From positions 57,795,693 through 57,859,692 of the forward strand of contig CM028379.1 of NCBI GenBank assembly GCA_013146195.2: 64,000 nucleotides of DNA, given 5' to 3'. The position numbers and the translations under genes were made by a program. Source of the stretch: Codonopsis lanceolata. Taxonomy: Eukaryota; Streptophyta; Magnoliopsida; Asterales; Campanulaceae. This document shows positions 1 through 11,708 of the stretch, one piece after another (within the stretch, counting starts at the first letter, position 1; each line of letters starts with the position of its first letter). The notes beneath the pieces were generated by a model. That model was not told where the DNA came from. It saw only the letters and a program-made list of their open reading frames with translations, and made no database searches.

Positions 1-603
1 ATGAGGGGTGTAGAAACCTCGAGGGAACGAGGGAAAATGCTGAAAATCTTTTCCCTACGGGCGTATCTTGCCTGAGCCACCTCTTGACAAAGGGCTCTAT
101 TCAAGAGTGGAGCACATGACATGTTCTGACTCGGCAAATCAACGACCGGTCTTGTATTTCTTAAGCTCAAACTCAAGCGGGGGTCATCATCTTCAATGAG
201 CTACGGTGGGTGGAGAAAGCAAAGAACAACCCCACTTGCAAGCGCCCCTGTCGGTGATCAATGCCCTTTTTAGGGATGATGCTAATGTCAACTCTTCCTA
301 AAAAAAGATGAATTGATTGTTGTGGCCAGGAGAAGCGACTCACGTTGCCGTTCTTGATAAGTAATTAGCAGTGCGAGAACAAGCGGCAGGTGCGAAGGGT
401 CAACCGCCGTTACCCTTGATAAAGTGGCCAGCCTATGCCTATCTTGGTTACCCGCTTCAACATGGAAGCACATGAAGCTGCTAACGAACCTTTCAAAAGG
501 TTTACGCAAAATTTGGTGATCAAGTGTCCGCGTCCCTCCATCAAAGCCAAAGACTTGGCTGATGAGGCAGAGCAGCTGCTACGGACCAAAGAGATGGCAG
601 CCA

Positions 604-703
604 NNNNNNNNNNNNNNNNNNNNNNNNNNNNNNNNNNNNNNNNNNNNNNNNNNNNNNNNNNNNNNNNNNNNNNNNNNNNNNNNNNNNNNNNNNNNNNNNN
701 NNN
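604..703. other. Assembly gap (100 N)
   Basis: A run of exactly 100 N, the usual placeholder for a gap of unknown size. Any reading frame crossing it is meaningless. Confidence 0.99.
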
Positions 704-1439
704 CCAGTGCGAGGCTTATTGGGCACATAGACTCGAACTTCGGCGGGGAGCTTTCATAATCAGTGCCTCAGTCTATCATACCCGAGAAAGACTGTCTCTA
801 GGCCAGTCATCATCTAGCGGGGGCAAGCATAATCATCTTGGTCTATAGACCAAGCATTTTCAATGGTGGCGATCTTATAAGCGGTCTTCTGGGGGCTCAG
901 GTAACTTGTTCCATATCATACGAGAGAATCTTGACATCATCGAAGACTTCCCAACGAGGGCATCTTTTCCCATTACGGTCTATCGAGGGGTTCGGGAAAC
1001 ATGAGATAGGCCGGTTTCCCCTTTTAGTACAAAATAACCATTTAAGGTTTTTATATAGAGTTGGAGAGGATATTCATAAGGAAGCTTTTTCATTTACGCC
1101 TTTCTTTTCTTACGTTTCGGTTCATATTTGCGGCTACTTCATTTGGAGTAGGCGTGTATCTAAGCCAGAAAGGAGGGATACATTCCTTAAGTTCATCTTG
1201 GACTAAATTAACTAGCCCTGGCGATTTAGAGACCTAGACCGAGGCATATAATTCATTTTTGAACATGTTTAAAGGGACCATGTTTCCTAGGGAAGTAACT
1301 TTCTTTCCAATGATGTCGGTTCTCGGCCATATTCAATGGCGTTGACCAGACAGGGGATAACCTCAAAGCCAGCTGAGAAAAATACCGGTATCCTGTGCTC
1401 TATCTCGAGGATTGGGATATCTCACTTTCCTTATTCTCA

Positions 1440-1830
1440 CGATCTTGTCGGCGAGAATGATTACTATGTGATCATCGTGGATGAATTTGACACGGTGTAA
1501 TGAAGAGGCTACCCACTACCCCCGTGAATCCAGGGCGTCCCAATAACGAGTAAAGGTGGTGGTATATCGGGACTTGGAACTCAAGCGGCATGTTTAAGGG
1601 CCCGATTAACATTAAAGTGACCACCCCAGACACATCGGCGGTGTTGTCGTATGCCTTAGCTGTCTGCGAGGAAGGAGTGAGTTCGATATTTTTATCCCGG
1701 CTTGGCTAGTGTCTTGGCGGGACATACATTCGGTGAAGACCCATTATCTATCAAAACTTCGGGGAACCCGTTTCTCCAAAATTCCACAGTGATGTGAAGA
1801 GCATCAATGTGGTTAGGTTCCTTCCCTTGG
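1440..1830 (-). pseudogene. Retroviral-type aspartic protease remnant of Tat copy B
   Basis: The minus-strand translation near 1760 gives VLIDNGSSPNVCPAKTLA, which matches the Tat protease active-site region (family form VLIDGGSS or VLIDNGSS followed by an N-hydrophobic pair); the D-N-G-S-S core is present. About 80 codons on, a shifted frame gives a GTPWIHGG segment, the counterpart of the G-R-P-W-I-H flap/terminal motif of this family. The two motifs are in different frames with stops between, so the protease is dead. It would have cut the gag-pol polyprotein. Confidence 0.6.
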
Positions 1831-2379
1831 CGGGTCTAGATCGGTAAACATTATTACGTTCCGAAATGGATGTTCCGATCATCGAGTGAGCTCGTTGGGG
1901 AGGTTTCAATAGGAAGCTGCTGGCTTAGTGACTTAGCCGGTGTATCACGGTGGGTCTTGGAAGCACATAGTAAGCCCGGATGGAGATGTTGGCTTGAGTT
2001 TTCTTCATCGAGCTAATAAAGAATCTTCCACCGTTTTAGCCCGATATACATTACTTGATCTTTTCAGTGGTCACCTCTTTCGGGGTTTGGCGGTAGGCTC
2101 GGCCGGATCGGGTAAGGTGGCTAACATCTCCACCAACCCAAGTGGCTTTTCAATGTTACAGGTATTTTGGCTACCAAGGATGGTGTCCCGAGAGCATATT
2201 ACTAGGCTCTTTTATGGATAAGGGTGGAGGAATAGGAATGAGGATATATGGAAGTGGATGTTTATTTATTTCAAACTTGGGCACAAAGGGTTTTCATCAA
2301 CCTCAATCATATTGATTTGAGGTAGAGGGTTATTGACTACATTTAGTGCAGGTGGAGGTTTTCAATAACCTTATCATCT

Positions 2380-3960
2380 ATTAGGTCTGGATAGCATTTT
2401 TAAGGGTGTAACATTTGTCGGTGAGGTGACCACTTGGAGCGATGATATTCACGATCTTGGGCATGGTTCCAAGTCCTTGGCGGGGGTCGGGTGGCTTATA
2501 ATTTTCAACGGCTTTAACACTCCTTGTGCCATTAGCCCTGCGGTATGAGGGGAGCTTGAAGTTCATCAAAATCTGGCTTACCACGTTACGATTTGAAGTT
2601 TACGGGGCCATTATTTGCTCCCAACTGTATTGTGACCGTCAGGCCCATAATACCATGGAGCAGAGCTATAATTTTGGGTAGAAAATGGGGTTGAGGCATT
2701 CCTACCATATTGGGGTGAGTGCGGTTGTCTTTCCTTTGGAGTAACGGAAAGAACTAGGAGGCGTATTGGTTTTTAGTTGGCCGGTCAGTATATCATCATC
2801 AATACGGGCTCCTATCTCCACTATTTCTTTGAAATTGGTATAGGGGAGGTACGCGTATGTTCGGAGTAAATGGGTTGGAGGTTTTTGATGAACATTCGGC
2901 ATGACTCGGCGGATCGAGTGCATCAATGCGTGCCCGACTTTCTCTTCCACATTGCAAACTTCGCGCGAGGTTTCCTTTTCCGTTGGGTGCACGATTCAAG
3001 GTCCCTCTATTTTCGGGTGGTATTATCTTTGTATCTTTCGAGGAATGCTTGGCGGCTATCGGTCCCGGTATTCATGAATGCTATTTGTCGGAGGCGGCAT
3101 TAACCATTGTTTGGCGGCTCCTACCGGGGTGAGGTGAAAATTGGAAGCCATAGCCTCAAAGCTAGCTCCCGTGCATGCCGGTGGAATAAGATCTTAAATG
3201 GGATATAGGGCATCGGTCCGTCAAACTTTCTATGTCGGGCATTTTTGAACTTTGAGGGAAGTATTGCGATGGTTGCAATGTTAGGGCCCGAGTAGAAAAT
3301 TCCCCTTTATTGAGGAGTTTAAGCATCATGGCCTTCATATTTTCCATGTCGGCCTCCATTTTGGTGGTTGGGGGAGTTGGTTTTGGTATATCTTGTTTGG
3401 ATTGGGAAAGTTGGGTTATTTTCGGGTTGAAGGTAGGGATTTTGGGTTGGTGGGTTTTGGGCGGTATATGGATTACGGGTTAATGGAATTTGGGCATTAT
3501 AAGGATTAAGGTTGGATATGGGTATTGGGTTGGATAAAGGTCTTGGGTTGGTAGATTTTGGGCCGATGTAGGGATTTTGGTTTGGTGGGTTTTGGGTAAT
3601 ATGGATTTTGGGTTTTGGGTAGTGTATGGTTATTGGTAGCTTCGGTAGGGCGACGGGATCATTAGGAGGTAAATATGTGGTAACTTGGCACAGTGGGTTA
3701 AAGCTTTTTGGGTCCATGTGTGGGCTATTTAGGAGTGGGTTAGTCATAAGAAAAGGGAGGTCAGTTGGGTTCTGGGTATTTGGGGAAGTATATGGTGGAT
3801 AAGGCGGGTAAGGATATATATTTGGGTAATAGGGACTTGGTGGAGGATTGGGATTTGGGATAGTGGTAGTATTTGGTGGGTTAGTGTTTGGTTGAGGAGT
3901 TGGGTTAGGAGGCACGAGATGTGGATGCATTCTTGGGGAATAGTAGGGGAAGAGTTCACC
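2380..3960 (-). pseudogene. Tat gag (nucleocapsid/capsid) pseudogene of copy B
   Basis: The minus strand encodes three gag landmarks in order. First is a Pro/Asn/Gln/Tyr-rich N-terminal region (ORF 3319-3930, 203 codons, many NP and QNP repeats). Second is a capsid stretch including NFKEIVEIGARIDDDI (ORF 2702-2992), a typical Tat gag pattern. Third is a C-terminal zinc-knuckle neighbourhood with SGHLTDKCYTLKNAIQ (ORF 2381-2584), closely matching the gag of the Tat element at 22151-23104. Frames change between the pieces and stops are present. Gag forms the particle that packages element RNA. Copy B keeps the capsid section that the plus-strand copy lacks. Confidence 0.75.
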
Positions 3961-5482
3961 TCACCACTTTGGATTTTAGACTTTGTACCGGACTAGCCAT
4001 TTGACTCATCGCTGCATTGCACCAACCTTGACCTTTGGTCAAACCATTCTGCATTCTTGGGAGGTGGAACATACCACAGGAGCCCACGAATTTGTACCCA
4101 TGGTATTGTTCACTTTCTTACGCCATCTTGCTCGGATCGTGCCCATTGAGGCGATTACGCCTTTGTCGATCTGGGCGATACCCTCGATCGATTTACGCAC
4201 TACTTTCCGAATCAACCGGCGATACTATCTGCTTTCCAAATTCGGGCCAGTCTCGAGGAAAATGGGGTTTGGTAGGTATCGGAGAAGGCATTGGTGGAGG
4301 CTATCAGGCTTGGAGTACAATGTGCCTTTTTATTAGTATTTTATTATTATTATTATTTTCATGTTCCCTACAATTGGCCAGGATAAGCACACGCTTTATT
4401 TTGTGATCTCGGGACTTTTCTGGAAGCAGTGGATTCTTTCTCAGTATAGGACCAACGTATTCCACACGCCTTTCGACTCCCGGGTGGTCCCGAGGCGAAG
4501 GGCCTATACTCTTTCGAGGATCCACCATCAGAAATGGTCTAGGTCGAGCATCGAGAATTATAAATCGGCCCTGTTTATTATTTATATTTTTTTTTGCGCA
4601 ATTATTATATTTTTATTTTTATTTTTATTTTTTTTGAACTTGCGCATTTTTTTTGACATATATTTATATATATTTTTTTTTTGATTTGATTTTTTTTGAC
4701 AGGGGCTGGCCCACAATTCAAAGATGCAAAAACCGGTCGGTCTGTGAAGTGTCCTGAAAAACTATATGCATTCTAACGTTGGCTTATGCAGGGGGTAGGT
4801 CGGCCATGGTGTAGGGTAGTTCGAATATATTTACATGCGTGCACGTGTGTGCGGTATCTAGAAAAAGATAAAGTCTTTATTTATTTTACGAGATATAGAA
4901 AATAAAACAAATTTGGCATGTCTTCTTTGTTATATGTGGATTTTCTCGGCTTTTTATTTTTTGAGCGCAAGCAAGCTAAGCATACCACTTTAAGAAATAG
5001 AAAGAAAAGTGGGAAACTATCTATCCTATTAATTACAAATTTTGGTCCTATGTCCCCAAAATAAAATGGCAGCATGAATGCAGATATATGCGAATATCTG
5101 AGAATAAAGTGAAAAAAAAATGAACTGAAATAAATAAAATATAGAGCCGAAAGTAAAGCCCCAGCTCTTTTGTTGTGCTGCCCGGAATTTATTGTAATAT
5201 ATATAATAGATATATACATTTTTTTTTTTTCGAATTTTTTTTTGCATAACATTTTTTTTGATTTTTTTTTTCTATACTCTTAAACATGTCCGTAACAGGT
5301 ATCGGAACGAGACTGCTGCCAGATGGAGGATCATATCCACAAATATAGCCACGGCCGTATGGGAACACTTTATTGAAATGCGTAAATTAATATAACAAGC
5401 ATACTGCAGCCAGAAACAAATAAAAACAAAAAAGGTTTTATTTTATGAGTCTAGCCCTCCATTTTATTTAAAATAAAACAAC
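3961..5482 (-). other. 5' leader of Tat copy B
   Basis: Untranslated leader between primer binding site and gag. It is AT-rich with long T runs and short TA tracts near 4590-4690 and 5200-5270. It aligns collinearly with 7326-8610 and 9660-9843 of copy A and, in the other strand, with 20782-22150. No coding potential is evident. Confidence 0.75.
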
Positions 5483-5500
5483 TCCCCAGCAGAGTCGCCA
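5483..5500 (-). promoter_or_regulatory. Primer binding site, tRNA-Arg type (copy B)
   Basis: The minus-strand sequence TGGCGACTCTGCTGGGGA is complementary to the 3' end of plant tRNA-Arg(ACG) including CCA, with one mismatch to the family form TGGCGACTCCGCTGGGGA. It lies one base inside the LTR end. A tRNA-Arg primer is the established choice of Ogre/Tat elements. Confidence 0.9.
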
Positions 5501-5501
5501 C

Positions 5502-7325
5502 TGTGAGGTTCCCGGGGTGCGACCCGCGCCCCGCGCGCCCTTGGATAGGGGTGCGCGTACGTGCGGATGCGGGACACCACTGCTCTCGTTCCACCCTCCC
5601 TTGTTTAGGGGAAGACGAAATCCAAAGTGCGAGAGGAGTGCTGTCTATATTAGCACGTTGGAATGTGCCTCGGTTGCCCTGAGTGGATTTTGTATCCAAA
5701 ATGGGAACTAATGGTTTTCCATGTCAAGTTATCCCTTATTTCGGGGATAACAGGATATGGGAATGCATTACCCTTCCATTCCCATTCTCCCTTTTTCTTT
5801 TTCAGGGGAAAATAGAGAAGTGCAAGAAAGGATATTGCGACGCCCCCACTATGGATTTATTAAAAATAGCCTTATGGCCCATTCAGATCACTATGGGAGC
5901 TATGGGTTTCCTGCATCAAGTTATCCCTTGTTTAGGGGATATCCAGGATATGGGAATGCATCACCCCTCCATTCCCGTATCTCCCTTTTTTAGGGGAGAA
6001 CAGGAAAGTGCAAAGAGGGAATGTTGCGAGGCCCCACTGGATCTGAAAGTTTTAGAGTCGCCATCTTTATTTTAAGGCAAAAATAAAGCAAAACCGGAAG
6101 AAGAAAACCAGAGATTTTTGAAAGCGGGTTCGGAGGCTAAGTTACGAGTTGGGAAGGTGCTAGGCACCCAACTCGCCCTTTCGGTCTCAAAACGTTTTTG
6201 GCTGAAGTATGCTTATTGTTATATTTATCTAGCAAATAAATAAGGTATTATAATGACAAGGGAAAATTAAACAAATACATTCGTGGCCACATTATTTACG
6301 GACTCGCAGCCGTCTCCTTCCAATAATTACAGACATATTTAAGAATATTTGGCCATTATAACGGCTCTTTTACATAATATTTCCTAATCTAATCCGGGCA
6401 GCACAACGGCTTATATTGGCTACATTGCGCCGGATTTAAATAACAACTTTTGAAAAATAGATAAAAGACAAAAAAATACAAATAAAATAAAACACGCTCT
6501 TAAAGGTATTACCTTTTAGAGCGGCGGTGTGCTCGCTCTGTCCTTCAGGGAGAGGGAGTCTTTTTGTTTTGAACTGGGCAGGATGACTGCTTGATTTTTG
6601 AAGTTTGGGCTTATCAACTCGGGCAGAGTGACAACTTTATTTGGGTAGGTTTTGGCCTTTCTAGTTGGGCGGAACCTAGACTTAGTTTTTGACTTTTTTA
6701 GCTCGTTACTCGGGCAGAGTAACGGCTTATTTTGGGATTTTTGGACTGGGGAAATGAGGTGGATACCTAACAACTAGGCTAGGGATCACTTATAACCTAT
6801 GGGTTTTTGATTTGGCAGAGTTTGGACGGGGTTTGGAGATTATAGGGGCTTCCACTCACCTATCTCGCACCTCTCGTACTAACCTATCGGAGGAATCGCA
6901 GAAGCAGAGCTTCGCTGCAATTTTTCTATCGCGTAAATGAGCAACTGGAATGAGAGGCCGGGACCCTCTATTTATAGTAGAGGCTGAGGACGCGGTGGGA
7001 ATTCTTCAGTTTGTTTCCCGTGCATTGGCCGCTTGTACCTTGCGCATCAGGAATTGTACCATTTTAATGTGAGAGAGCGCACAGGAACTTCCCATGGTGC
7101 GGCCAAGGTACCCCTTGGTGTGGCACCATGGGCTCTTTTGGCGGCACCAGGCTGCTTTGGAAGTTTGATTTTTTTGCACTTTACCCCCTTGCAGTTCACT
7201 GTTTCGCGCATCCTGCTTTTCCTTTCGCATTTTTTACTCCTGCAACTTGACATTTGTTAAGTTTTAACAGTTCTTGATATCTTATGTCAGTCACATACCA
7301 GGGGTACGAAATTGGGGTGTCTACA
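5502..7325 (-). repeat. LTR of Tat copy B (5' LTR)
   Basis: A 1824-bp LTR. On the minus strand it begins TGTAGACACCCC at 7325 and ends in CACA at 5502, next to the primer site. A TATA box (TATAAATA) lies at 6969-6976. Two imperfect tandem units of about 170 bp lie at roughly 5700-6030. A 10-nt match to the start of the primer site (TGGCGACTCT) occurs inside the LTR at 6054-6063. It is homologous to the LTR at 9863-11708 and, in inverted orientation, to the LTRs of the element at 19082-39647. Confidence 0.92.
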
Positions 7326-8619
7326 CCAACCTTTGGTCAAACCATTCCTGCATTGCCGGAGGCGGAACATACCCTGGAGCCCCTGAATTTGTACCCATAG
7401 CCGATTTGCTTCACTTTTTCTCGCCCGCTCGGATGCATGCCCTCGGCGATTCGCCGCTCGATCGGCCGATACCCTCGGTGCGATTTACAGACTGTTTCCT
7501 CAGATCAACTTGCTCGCCAAGATATTCTGCTTTCCAAATTCGGGCCAGGTCTTTGAGGAAAATGGGGTTTGGTAGGTATCAGAAGGCTGGCTGCAGGCTG
7601 TCTGGGCTTGGAGTACAGCGTTCCTTTTTATTAGTATTTTATTATTAATTTTTTTTTGTTCCCTACAATTGACCGGATAAGCACCTGCTTTATTTTGACA
7701 GTCTCAGGACTTTTCCCGAACAAGGATTCTTTCTCCGAGTATAGGACCAACGTATTCCACCGCCTTCGACTCCCCAGATCGGATCGTCCCAGCGAAGGGC
7801 CTATACTATTTCCAGGATCCACCATCCGAAATGGTCTAGGTCGAGCATCTGAGAATTATAAATCAGCCCCTGTTTATTTATTTATATTGATATTATATTT
7901 TTTTTTGTGCGCACTAATTATATTTATTTTTTTTCTTTTTTGAACTTGCGCATTTTTTTTGACAAATTTTTTTTTGATTTTTTTTTTTTGACAAGGGCTG
8001 ACCCACAATTCCAAGATGCAAAAACCGGTCGGTCTTTGAAGTGTCCTGAAAAACTATATGCATTCTAACGTTGGCTTATGCAAGGGGTAGGCTGGTCATG
8101 GTGTAGGGTAACAGTTCGGAATATTCCTATATGCGTGCACGTGTGTGTGGTATCTAGAAAGCAGTAAAGTCTTTATTTATTTTATAGATATATAAACAGA
8201 AAAATAAAGCAAATATGGCCTGTCTTGCTGTTATGTGTGGATTTTCTCGGCTTTTTAGTTTTGAGCGCAAGCAAGCAAGCACACCATTTTAAAAAATAGA
8301 AAGAAAAGCGGGGAAACTATCTGTCCCTATTAATTACAAATTTTGGTCCTATGTCCCCAAAATAAAATGACAGAATGAATGCAGATATGTATAAATGTAC
8401 AGAATAAAGTAAAAAAGGAAAATGAACTGAAATAAATAATATATAGAGCCGAAAGTAAAGCCCCAGCTATTTTGTTGTAATGCCCGGAATTTATTGTAAT
8501 ATAATATATATATAAATATATATATATTTTTTTTTTTTTCTTTTTTTGATTTTTTCGAATTTTTTTTTTGATATATATATATATATATTTTTTGAAATTT
8601 TTTTCTACTCTTAAACACG

Positions 8620-9654
8620 CCTGACCGCCAAAACGCTTATGGGCGGTTTTGCCGCGTGGCCTAAAAAGCCCGCCATAAACGTGGTCGGGCGGAAAGCCCA
8701 TACTTGACGGTCCTTGAAACTCATGGCCCAGCCCACCCCGCGTAGGGCTGCGGGCAAAACGGGCAAGCCCGCAAAAAAAACGAATTTATTTAATATTTTT
8801 TATTTTTTATTAATTATTTTGCATCGAATGGAAATTTGGAATTTGTTATCTATGGTCTCTTTTCTATTGGTAATCACTAATCAGTATTCAGTAGTTGAGG
8901 GCATTTCTTCCTTTCTCCATAGCTTTCCTTAGCATTATCAAATTTAGAACAAATTAACAAATTTGAATATAGTACAATCTGTACAGAACTAGGGCTCAAA
9001 GCCTAAAAAATATGAACCCAGGAGGCCAGATCTGCCGAAGATCGAGATCGAGAGAGAGGGATCCTAGAAATTCGAACTAGGATCGAGATCGAGACTAGGA
9101 ATAAAGTCAAGATCGAGATCGAGAGGATCGAGGCTGTGAGTCTGTGGCTCTGTGCGGGAGGCCGGAGGCGAGAGCGAGAGAGATACGAACCAGAGTGAGT
9201 GAGTGAGTGTGAGACGATGAGACCTAAGGCGAAAGAGGCGAGGCGATAAGCCGCGCGCCGGCTAAGCTTGTTCTACTTGATGATTCAGACTTCAGTCTCT
9301 TCGGCAGAGGGATGAAGAGATGGACGTTGAGTGAGAGATGGAATAAACATTAACAAGTGAATTGAAGAGTTTTGACTTTTGAGCAACTTAGGTTTTGTTT
9401 CATATAATCATATTATCTGGGCTGGGCTACTTCACTTGGGCTTCTGCTTGTAAGTGTCTAAGGTGGGAACTAACTAACTAAAATAATTAAGATCAGAAAA
9501 TGCGGGCTGCCCGGCCTAACCCAAAGCCAGCGGCCCACGGCAAAGCCCGAAAAGCCCGCATCCTAACGGGCATAGAAAACATCAGCCCAACCCGCCCCTA
9601 ATAGAGGGCGGGGCGGGCAAGCCCGCGGGCTTTTGCCCGTTTTGACAGCTCTAG
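8620..9654. mobile_element. hAT-like non-autonomous transposon inside the copy A leader
   Basis: This sequence is absent from the collinear leader of copy B, where flanking sequences are nearly contiguous (about 5283-5297). Its right end, read inward, is TAGAGCTGTCAAAACGGGC, a terminus typical of plant hAT non-autonomous families, and the subterminal regions on both sides are rich in GGGC/GCCC. The left terminus is diverged and I cannot see a clean 8-bp target duplication. The interior has GATCGA-rich simple sequence near 9035-9130 and no transposase. Confidence 0.5.
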
Positions 9655-9843
9655 TAACAGGTATCAGAACGAAACTGCTGCCAGATGGAGGATCATATCC
9701 ACAAATATGGCCACGACCGTATGGGAACACTTTATTCAAATGCGTAAATTAATATGACAAGCATACTGCAGCCAGAAACAAATAAAAACAAAAAAGTTAT
9801 ATTTTACGAGTCTAGCCCTCAATTTTATTTAAAATAAAACAAC

Positions 9844-9861
9844 TTCCCAGCAGAGTCGCCA
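9844..9861 (-). promoter_or_regulatory. Primer binding site, tRNA-Arg type (copy A)
   Basis: The minus-strand sequence TGGCGACTCTGCTGGGAA lies one base inside the LTR end and is complementary to the 3' end of tRNA-Arg with two mismatches. It sits in the same place as in copy B. Confidence 0.88.
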
Positions 9862-9862
9862 C

Positions 9863-11708
9863 TGTGAGGTTCCTGGGTGTGCTCCGCGCCTTGGATAGGG
9901 GTGCGCGTGCGTGCGGATCGCGGACACCACCGCTCTGCTCCACCCTCCCTTGTTTAGGGAAGACGAAATCCAAAGTGCGAGAGGAGTCCGTCTATATTAG
10001 CACGTTGGAATGTGCCTCGGTTGCCCTGAGTGGATTTTGTATCCAATATGGGAACTAATGGTTTCCCATATCAAGTTATCCCTTATTTCGGGGATACCAG
10101 GATATGGGAATGCATTACCCTTCCATTCCCATTCTCCCCTGTTCTCTTTAGGGGAAAACTAAGAAGTGCAAGAAAGGATATTGCGACGCCTCCACTATGG
10201 ATTTATTGAAAATAGCCTTATGGCCCATTCAGATCACTATGGGAGCTATGGGTTTCCCGTATCAAGTTATCTCTTGTTTAGGGGATACCAGGATATGGGA
10301 ATACATTACTCCTCCATTCCCGTATCTCCCTTTTTTAGGGGAGAACAGGAAAGTGCAAAGAGGGAATGTTGCGAGGCCCCAATGGATCTGAAAGTTTTAG
10401 AGTCGCCATCTTTATTTTAAGGCAAAAATAAAGCAAAACCAGAAAAAGAAAACCAGAGATAAAAGCGGGTTCGGAGGCTAAGTTACGAGTTGGGAAGATG
10501 CTAGGCACCCAACTCGCCCTTTCGGTCTCGAAAATGGTTTTTGGTTGAAGTATGCTTATTGTCACATTTATTTAGCAAATAAATAAGGTATTATAATGAC
10601 AGGGGAAATTTAAGCAAATACATTCGTGGCCACATTATTTACGGACTCGCAGCCGTCTCCTTCCAATAATTACAAACATATTTAAGAATATTTGGCCATT
10701 ATAACGGCTCTTTTACATAGTATTTCCTATTCTAATCCGGGCAGCACAACGGCTTATATGGGCTACATTGCGCCGGATTTAAATAACAACTTTTAAAAAT
10801 AAATAAAAGACGAAAAATATAAATAAATAAAAATAACGACGCTCTTAAAGGTCTTACCTTTTAGAGCGGCGGTGTGCTCGCTCTGTCCTTCAGGGAGAAG
10901 GAGTCTTTTGTTGTTTTGTGTGCGTTGTTGTTTTGATTTGGGCAGAATGACTGCTTTATTTCTGAGGGTTTGGGCTTATCAACTCGGGCAGAGTGACAGC
11001 TTATTTGGGTAGGTTTTGGCCTTTTTGGTTGGGCGGAACCTAGACTTAATTTTTGACTTTTCAGCTCGTTACTCGGGCAGAGTAACGGCTTACTTTGGGA
11101 TTTTGGAATTTGGGAAGTGAGGTGGACACCTAACAACTAGGCTAGGGATCACTTATAACCTATGGGTTTTGATTTTGGCAGAGTTTGGACGGGGTTTGGA
11201 GATTATAGGGGCTTCCACTCACCTATCTCGCACCTCTCGTACTAACCTATCGATAAATCGCAGAAGCAGAGCTTCGCTGCGATTTTTCTATCGCGTAAAT
11301 GAGCCGCGGAAATGAGAGGCCGGGGGTCTCTATTTATACTGAAGGCTGAGGACACGCTGGGAATTTCTCTATTTGTTCAGCCTGCATCAACAGCTTGTAC
11401 TTTGTGCTTCAAAAGTTTGTACCATTTGAATGTGAGAGAGGCACACAGTGGAATGAATGGTGCGGCCAAGGCACCCTTGTTGCGGCACCAAGGGGCCTTG
11501 GTGCGGCACCATGAAGCTTTACAAGTTTCAAAATTTTGCGGTTCATTGTTTCGCGCATCCTGCTTTTCCCCCTGCGGTTCATTGTTTCGCGCATCCTGCT
11601 TTTCCTTTCGCATTTTTGACTCCTGTAACTTGACATTTGTTAAGTTTTAACAGTTCTTGATATTTTATGTCAGTCACATACCAGGGGTACGAAATTGGGG
11701 TGTCTACA
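9863..11708 (-). repeat. LTR of Tat copy A (5' LTR)
   Basis: An 1846-bp LTR in minus orientation, starting TGTAGACACCCC at 11708 and ending CACA at 9863. TATA box (TATAAATA) at 11331-11338. It has the same internal tandem units and primer-site-like decamer (10399-10408) as the other Tat LTRs. Its outer end adjoins pararetroviral sequence, so copy A apparently inserted into that fragment. Confidence 0.92.

Larger units (their letters stand above)
1..5501 (-). mobile_element. Internal region of Tat-lineage Ty3/gypsy element, copy B (cut by window edge)
   Basis: Read on the minus strand from its LTR at 5502-7325, this region holds a primer binding site, a low-complexity leader (about 3961-5482), a decayed gag (about 2380-3960) and a protease remnant (about 1440-1830), in the order expected for a Tat element. 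Leader and gag resemble the plus-strand Tat element at 19082-39647. The reverse transcriptase would lie to the left. Positions 1-1430 contain no domain I recognise; they should be the protease-RT linker, but this is inferred from position only. The element is not autonomous as seen, because every ORF is short and interrupted. Confidence 0.8.
7326..9862 (-). mobile_element. Truncated Tat copy A: leader only, interrupted by copy B
   Basis: Internal region of the element whose LTR is 9863-11708. Only primer site and leader remain; at 7326 the leader abuts the outer (TG) end of the copy B LTR, at a position homologous to about 4021-4035 within copy B itself. No polypurine tract precedes this junction, so copy B's LTR is not copy A's own 3' LTR. 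The simplest reading is that B inserted into A's leader. The remainder of A would then lie left of the window. Confidence 0.7.

Noticed and set aside
435..848. 137-codon plus-strand ORF
   Set aside because: It crosses a 100-N gap and has no recognisable motif.
5502..9862. Copies A and B as one element with two LTRs (5' LTR 9863-11708, 3' LTR 5502-7325)
   Set aside because: The LTR at 5502-7325 has its own primer site on the inner side and no polypurine tract on the outer side, so it is a 5' LTR of a separate element.
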